This document shows positions 17,708 through 21,911 of a stretch of DNA of 21,911 nt, one piece after another. Under the pieces are notes generated by a model that saw only the letters and a program-made list of their open reading frames with translations, made no database searches and was not told where the DNA came from. Each line of letters opens with the position of its first letter. Within the stretch, counting starts at the first letter, position 1. The DNA is from Bacteroidales bacterium (GTDB lineage: Bacteria > Bacteroidota > Bacteroidia > Bacteroidales > VadinHA17), in contig WFRO01000226.1 of assembly GCA_015486475.1 (NCBI GenBank), positions 1-21,911 on the forward strand. Reading direction: 5' to 3'. The position numbers and the translations under genes were made by a program.

Positions 17708-18316
17708 ATGGAAAACCCCGGCGACAAATACATGGTGCTCCGCTCCCCTGCAGAAGGTCTTTTCAAAGACCGGGGCAGCCGTTTCCTGGCCTATGCTTTT
17801 CCCGTCACTGGTGAAGAAGAATTTAAAATAGAGCTGGACCGTCTCCGCAAAGAACATCATGGCGCCCGGCATCACTGCTATGCTTTCCGTCTGTCACCGG
17901 ACAGCGGCATCTATCGTTACAGTGACGACGGCGAGCCTTCCGGTACTGCCGGCCGGCCCATCTATGAACAGATCTGCTCGGCCGGACTGTATGACACCGC
18001 TGTGGTGGTGGTCCGTTATTTCGGCGGCGTACTGCTCGGCACCGGCGGACTGCACAATGCCTATAAGCAGGCAGCTGCCGCCGCCCTGGCCTCGGCAGAG
18101 ACAGGGGAAAGAGTCCTTCGTGACACCCTGATCCTCACCTTTGGCTACGGGTCCCTGAACAGGGTCATGCAGATCATCGACCGCGAACACCTCACCGTCA
18201 CCGGCCGGCAGTTCGACACCTCCTGCCGTCTCACCCTCTCCGTGCCCCGGAGCGAGACGGAGAGAATAACAGAGCGTCTGGCACGTACCGGAGAGATAAA
18301 TGTGACAAAAGCATGA
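17708..18316 (+). CDS. yigZ: IMPACT/YigZ family protein
   Basis: The 202-residue protein matches the UPF0029 N-terminal fold of the IMPACT/YigZ family. It has ARHHCYAFR (53-61), the family signature DGEPSGTAGRPI (74-85) and VVVVRYFGGVLLGTGGL (99-115). The C-terminal third is the ferredoxin-like UPF0029 C-terminal domain. The eukaryotic relative IMPACT regulates GCN2; the bacterial role is not settled, and nucleic-acid binding or translation-related roles have been suggested. The length is normal for the family. The start is preceded by a C-rich leader without a Shine-Dalgarno. pyrB begins 61 bp downstream on the same strand, so co-transcription is possible but not shown. Confidence 0.93.
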   Translation: MENPGDKYMVLRSPAEGLFKDRGSRFLAYAFPVTGEEEFKIELDRLRKEHHGARHHCYAFRLSPDSGIYRYSDDGEPSGTAGRPIYEQICSAGLYDTAVVVVRYFGGVLLGTGGLHNAYKQAAAAALASAETGERVLRDTLILTFGYGSLNRVMQIIDREHLTVTGRQFDTSCRLTLSVPRSETERITERLARTGEINVTKA

Positions 18317-18377
18317 AGAAAAAGATTTTGCTTTGCAGTTTTTTTTATTTTTATTGCGGCTAATATTAAAGTGATCT

Positions 18378-19295
18378 ATGAATTCGCTGAAAAACAAAAG
18401 CCTCGTCTCCATCAATGACTTCTCCCCCCGGGAAATAGAGTCCATCCTGGAGACGGCAGCCCGCTTTGAGGAGGATCCCCCGGGCAGGCTTCTCTCCGGC
18501 AGGGTCATCGCCGCGCTTTTCTTCGAGCCTTCCACACGCACACGTCTCAGCTTTGAGAGCGCCGTCAAACGGCTGGACGGTCAGATCATCGGCTTTGCCG
18601 AGGCCGGCAGCTCCAGTGTCTCCAAAGGAGAATCGCTGAAGGACACTATCCGCACGGTGAGCAACTATTCCGACCTGATCGTCATGCGCCACTCCATCGA
18701 GGGCAGCGCACGCTATGCCAGCGAGATCTCGCCCGTACCCATTATCAACGCCGGCGACGGCGCCAACCAGCACCCCACACAGACCCTCCTCGACCTCTAC
18801 TCCATCAAAAAAACACAGGGCACCCTCGACGGACTCAATATCTTCATGGTGGGAGACCTGAAGTACGGCAGGACCGTACACTCCCTGCTCATCGCCCTCT
18901 CCAACTATAAGACTACCTTCAACTTCATCTCTCCGGCCGAACTGCGCATGCCGGACGAGTACAAGATCATCCTCGACAAAAAAGGGCTGAAATATTACGA
19001 ACACGACGACTTTACCGAGATCATATCACGGGCCGATATCGTCTACATGACCCGTGTGCAACGGGAACGCTTTTCCGATCCCCTCGAGTATGAGAAGGTG
19101 AAGAACATCTATGTGCTGCGCAACGAGATGCTGGAGAACACGAAAGAGAACCTGCGCATCCTGCATCCTCTGCCCCGGGTCAATGAGATCGAGCCCGAAG
19201 TGGACGAGAACCCGAAAGCTTACTACTTCGAACAGGCCCTCAACGGGGTCTTCGTACGGCAGGCCATTATCACCTCCATCCTGGACCTGATATAA
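18378..19295 (+). CDS. pyrB: Aspartate carbamoyltransferase catalytic chain
   Basis: This enzyme condenses carbamoyl phosphate with aspartate in the first committed step of pyrimidine synthesis. The 305 residues include the carbamoyl-phosphate site [13 protein letters not shown] (48-60, S-T-R-T-R at 52-56) and the mobile SSSVSKGES loop (78-86, Lys83). Also present are the trimer-interface HPTQTLLDL (132-140), the aspartate-domain [12 protein letters not shown] (159-170) and HPLPR (263-267). The length equals that of class B ATCase catalytic chains that assemble with PyrI. pyrI follows after 10 nt, so the two form an operon. No Shine-Dalgarno is visible, only an A/T-rich leader. No UTP-sensing leader peptide or attenuator is evident in the 61-bp gap to yigZ. 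Confidence 0.98.
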   Translation: MNSLKNKSLVSINDFSPREIESILETAARFEEDPPGRLLSGRVIAALFFEPSTRTRLSFESAVKRLDGQIIGFAEAGSSSVSKGESLKDTIRTVSNYSDLIVMRHSIEGSARYASEISPVPIINAGDGANQHPTQTLLDLYSIKKTQGTLDGLNIFMVGDLKYGRTVHSLLIALSNYKTTFNFISPAELRMPDEYKIILDKKGLKYYEHDDFTEIISRADIVYMTRVQRERFSDPLEYEKVKNIYVLRNEMLENTKENLRILHPLPRVNEIEPEVDENPKAYYFEQALNGVFVRQAIITSILDLI

Positions 19296-19305
19296 ACAGA
19301 AAAAA

Positions 19306-19764
19306 ATGGGAGAAACGAAACAACTCAGCGTCAGCGCCATAAAGAACGGGACCGTCATCGACCACATCCCGGCCGACACTCTTTTTTCTGTCATCAACAT
19401 CCTCGGCCTGGAAAACATCTCCAACCAGATCACCTTCGGCACCAACCTGGAAAGCAAGAAGTTCGGAAAAAAAGGGATCATCAAAGTGGCGGGCATCTAT
19501 TTCTCCGAGAAGGAGATCAACAAGATCGCCCTGGTAGCGCCGGCAGCCCGCCTCAACATCATCCGCGACTACGAGGTGGTGGAGAAACACCAACTGACCA
19601 TCCCCGACGAGGTGGCGGGCATCGTGAAATGCTTCAACCCTGCCTGTATCACCAACCACGAACCGGTGACCACCCGTTTCCGTATTATCTCCAAAGATCC
19701 GTTACGGCTGAAATGCCATTATTGCGAGAAGATCACCGACGAAGAACATCTGACGATCATCTGA
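19306..19764 (+). CDS. pyrI: Aspartate carbamoyltransferase regulatory chain
   Basis: The 152-residue regulatory subunit binds CTP/UTP or ATP and modulates PyrB in the c6r6 holoenzyme. Residues about 7-97 form the nucleotide-binding domain (LSVSAIKNGTVIDHIPA at 7-23). The C-terminal domain carries the four zinc-binding cysteines C109, C114, C137 and C140 (CFNPAC and CHYC), nearly identical in spacing to the E. coli protein. Its start lies 10 nt after the pyrB stop, with an A-rich leader. The last 8 bp overlap the 3' end of the convergent DUF4293 gene. Feedback control of pyrimidine synthesis at the protein level is therefore expected. Confidence 0.98.
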   Translation: MGETKQLSVSAIKNGTVIDHIPADTLFSVINILGLENISNQITFGTNLESKKFGKKGIIKVAGIYFSEKEINKIALVAPAARLNIIRDYEVVEKHQLTIPDEVAGIVKCFNPACITNHEPVTTRFRIISKDPLRLKCHYCEKITDEEHLTII

Positions 19765-20215
19765 TCCGGTCGGCCGACCGCACCAGCAACTCATCCTTCA
19801 GGATATTCCGGAAAGCCAGCCAGGTAAGCACGATGCTCACCAGCGGGAAAAGCAGGGTGACCTTGTAATACACCTGTGCCTGCAACTCTCCCTTTGTGTA
19901 ATAGATGTACCAGGCAGCCAGCACGAGGATACCGGCCATCAGCAGCATGTTGAATACAGAGAGCCGTATCTGCAGACGCCTGTTCCGGAAAAGGAAGATC
20001 GTCACCAGGTTGATGACGGCCACGGTGACCAGCAGGATCTGGAAAGGCAGCGTTCCCGTGACCATCGCATCCGTCCCTACCGCATGGACACCGGAAAAGT
20101 CAAAGACATACCTGACCGCATCGGCATCTGCAAAAACGGTAAAGGGGAAAAAGAACATCATCCCGATCACTGTCAGGGAAAGAAGGAGGTAAACCGTTTG
20201 AATTCGTTGTATCAT
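19757..20215 (-). CDS. DUF4293 family four-helix membrane protein
   Basis: The 152-residue protein has four hydrophobic helices at about 7-27, 56-76, 86-106 and 117-137, and the N-terminal MIQRIQTVYLLL typical of DUF4293, a family largely confined to Bacteroidota. The C-terminus is basic and cytoplasmic-looking (FRNILKDELLVRSADRIR). Function is unknown. It lies 26 nt downstream of the DUF5916 gene on the same strand and could share its transcript. Its 3' end overlaps that of pyrI by 8 bp, leaving no room for a terminator between the two convergent genes outside their coding sequence. Confidence 0.88.
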   Translation of the reverse strand: MIQRIQTVYLLLSLTVIGMMFFFPFTVFADADAVRYVFDFSGVHAVGTDAMVTGTLPFQILLVTVAVINLVTIFLFRNRRLQIRLSVFNMLLMAGILVLAAWYIYYTKGELQAQVYYKVTLLFPLVSIVLTWLAFRNILKDELLVRSADRIR

Positions 20216-20241
20216 AACCTGTGCTTTTTAGGATCTGACCA

Positions 20242-21911
20242 TTAGGTAACATTCTTCCTGAACCTTTGGAAGTCCAGATAATAAAGGATCTTCAGGGAAA
20301 AGCTGTTCAATTGCGGCGAGGTCAGCACGTTCCCCAGGTTTTCGAAGAAACCGGGCGTGAGATCCGAGTTGTAAGTGTTGATGGCATTCTTCCACACCAG
20401 GGACATCTCACTGCCGGGAGCAAAACGCCAGACAAAATCCATATCGATCGTGAACACGTTGTAGTTGATGTCAGAGGTTCCATGAAAGGAAGGGCCGTTT
20501 TCCAGCGATCCGTCGGGCCTCAACAGATAATAATCGCCCGTATAGTCCACCTTCGACCAGTAATGGCGCAGACGGAAAGAGAGATAGATATCACGGGTAA
20601 AGATATAGCTGGCCGACAGGAGATTGGTGACCGTTTTGCCATTGCGCACGCCGAACCAGATGGAATCGCGCGCCTCATTCTTCCCGGCATAACCGATATC
20701 ATGACCGGCAATGTAGTAATCCAGGTTATAGGAGAACTGCAGCCGCTGGCTCATCCTGTAGGTAGGGGTAACGGAGAAGCCATACGTTGTGGTATTGAAC
20801 TCATTGTGTACCAGTCTCCCCGAGAGTCTCGTACGTACCGAGAAGGGTTTGTTCCTGTTGGTGCCGGTCCAGCCGGAGATCCTTTCCTCGGCCCCCCGGT
20901 GGTAATGCCATCCCCGGGCACGGGGTTCATAATAATCATCCCGGCCCAGGGGCCGTACGCTGATCTCTCCGCCGGCATACCAGTAGTTCCTGAACTGGCT
21001 GAATGAGCTCAGGGCGATCTCAAAATCCGTAAAGGCATTCGGCTTGTACAACCCCTGATATTCGGCCTTCAGTTCATTGCGGGAGCTGAGCAGTCTTTTT
21101 TTGGGCTTGTACATATTGTATCCCAGCTGGATCTCATGGTTGATCTCATTGTTGTGACGCAGATAGCCCATATCGTTATGGTCATAAGTATCCGTGATCA
21201 GCTTGCCCTTGTAAACCACCTGCCAGGCCCCGCCGGTCTTGCCACCCACCACTTCCATGCGTTGCCCCAGGATGGTGGGAAGCGTATCGTAATACTTCTG
21301 GCTGAGGGCAGCCACCCCTCCCACCGAGTATTTGTTGCTCTTGTCTTTGAAAAGAAAATCGGTGGCGGTCACATTGGCGGTGTAATTATAATTATCCCGG
21401 TCCGCAAAACGATATACATTGGTATTCTCCAGGCTTACATAAGAATTGTTCTTCAGACTCTGGTCCAGCACGATCATGTTGTAATTGGTCACCGGCTGGG
21501 TCTTTACGCGACGTATGACATCCGTCTCATCATCCTGCAGTTCGGCCCACATGTTGCGGGTCACAGCGTTGAATACCCCCACGCCCAGACCTTTTCCGTT
21601 CCTCCCTGACACCTTGGTGGCATTGATCAGCTGTGTCTCCTGGGGGTTGCTGATCACCTCCTCGCCCGGCTGCACTTCCTGATACGGCTTGTAATACTCC
21701 CGGGGCCTGCCTCCTACCCTGCGCGAATAGAAAATGCCTCCTTTACTGAACAGCTCTGTGCCCTCGGTAAAGAACGGTCTCTTCTCATTGTATTTCACCT
21801 CAAAGGGGGAGAGATTGAGGATCTTGTCATCCGACTGCACCTGTCCGAAATCAGGGATGAGGGTCATATCCAGCGTGAAGCTCTCGTTGAGCCCCAGGCT
21901 CACATCCATCC
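20242..21911 (-). CDS. DUF5916 outer-membrane protein, C-terminal part (5' end beyond window)
   Basis: At least 555 residues are visible, still open at the right edge. The first of them contain the DUF5916 signature: IPDFGQVQSDDKILNLSPFE followed closely by YNEKRPFFTEG. The remainder is a long run of amphipathic aromatic-rich strands (e.g. YNYTANVTATDFLF, FQFSYNLDYYIAGHDIGYAG-like segments), as expected for an outer-membrane barrel. Full-length family members usually carry an N-terminal signal peptide and a carbohydrate-binding CBM9-like domain, which would lie outside the window. The function is not established; roles in envelope biogenesis or polysaccharide handling are guesses. It ends with FRKNVT, 26 nt before the DUF4293 start. 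Confidence 0.87.
   Translation of the reverse strand, partial: MDVSLGLNESFTLDMTLIPDFGQVQSDDKILNLSPFEVKYNEKRPFFTEGTELFSKGGIFYSRRVGGRPREYYKPYQEVQPGEEVISNPQETQLINATKVSGRNGKGLGVGVFNAVTRNMWAELQDDETDVIRRVKTQPVTNYNMIVLDQSLKNNSYVSLENTNVYRFADRDNYNYTANVTATDFLFKDKSNKYSVGGVAALSQKYYDTLPTILGQRMEVVGGKTGGAWQVVYKGKLITDTYDHNDMGYLRHNNEINHEIQLGYNMYKPKKRLLSSRNELKAEYQGLYKPNAFTDFEIALSSFSQFRNYWYAGGEISVRPLGRDDYYEPRARGWHYHRGAEERISGWTGTNRNKPFSVRTRLSGRLVHNEFNTTTYGFSVTPTYRMSQRLQFSYNLDYYIAGHDIGYAGKNEARDSIWFGVRNGKTVTNLLSASYIFTRDIYLSFRLRHYWSKVDYTGDYYLLRPDGSLENGPSFHGTSDINYNVFTIDMDFVWRFAPGSEMSLVWKNAINTYNSDLTPGFFENLGNVLTSPQLNSFSLKILYYLDFQRFRKNVT

Noticed and set aside
18317..18377. Possible pyrBI attenuator between yigZ and pyrB
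   Set aside because: The 61-bp gap has T-runs but no GC stem, no leader peptide with U-rich pause site and no PyrR-binding motif that I can see.

Overview
The window is chromosomal DNA of a member of the Bacteroidota, most likely a Bacteroidales or Marinilabiliales type. Four things point there: protein families typical of the phylum (a DUF5916 protein, a DUF4293 protein, a membrane-bound LytTR regulator and a GH92 lipoprotein), exact matches to the TAnnTTTG -7 promoter box upstream of five genes, few Shine-Dalgarno sequences, and spacers full of short tandem repeats. Genus cannot be told from the sequence. There are no rRNA or tRNA genes, transposases, integrases, phage genes or CRISPR arrays.

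Layout, left to right. The minus strand carries the 5' end of an FGGY sugar kinase (1-105), then gyrB (128-2119) with an unusual Asn-Gly dipeptide repeat. A 700-bp spacer follows, with a gyrB promoter candidate and stacked 31-, 7- and 9-bp tandem repeats. Next on the minus strand is a translationally coupled pair: a 1045-residue exported TPR protein and an outer-membrane beta-barrel protein. Divergent from it is an FtsE-type ABC ATPase (7780-8496), then a 2[4Fe-4S] ferredoxin (8666-8911) with the only strong Shine-Dalgarno seen and a bidirectional terminator. On the minus strand come a nitronate monooxygenase/FabK-like flavoprotein (8955-10115), a membrane LytTR regulator (10299-11153), a coiled-coil/basic-linker/winged-helix protein (11277-11804), a GH92 glycosidase lipoprotein (12065-14335) and a large lipoprotein with one intact and one degenerate transglutaminase module (14661-17315).

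A divergent spacer with three hairpins leads to the plus-strand set yigZ, pyrB, pyrI (17708-19764), the last two being the catalytic and regulatory chains of aspartate carbamoyltransferase. pyrI overlaps tail-to-tail with a minus-strand DUF4293 membrane protein, which lies just downstream of a DUF5916 outer-membrane protein cut by the window edge.

Most of the window is conserved housekeeping and cell-envelope function. The least explained parts are the duplicated transglutaminase lipoprotein with a decayed second active site, the coupled TPR/beta-barrel pair, the winged-helix protein, and the non-coding layer. In that layer, short-period arrays begin at or within a few bases of three stop codons, and a repeat occurs twice with the same ends but a different core. 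No clearly new multi-gene system such as a defence island, secretion cluster or biosynthetic cluster was found.
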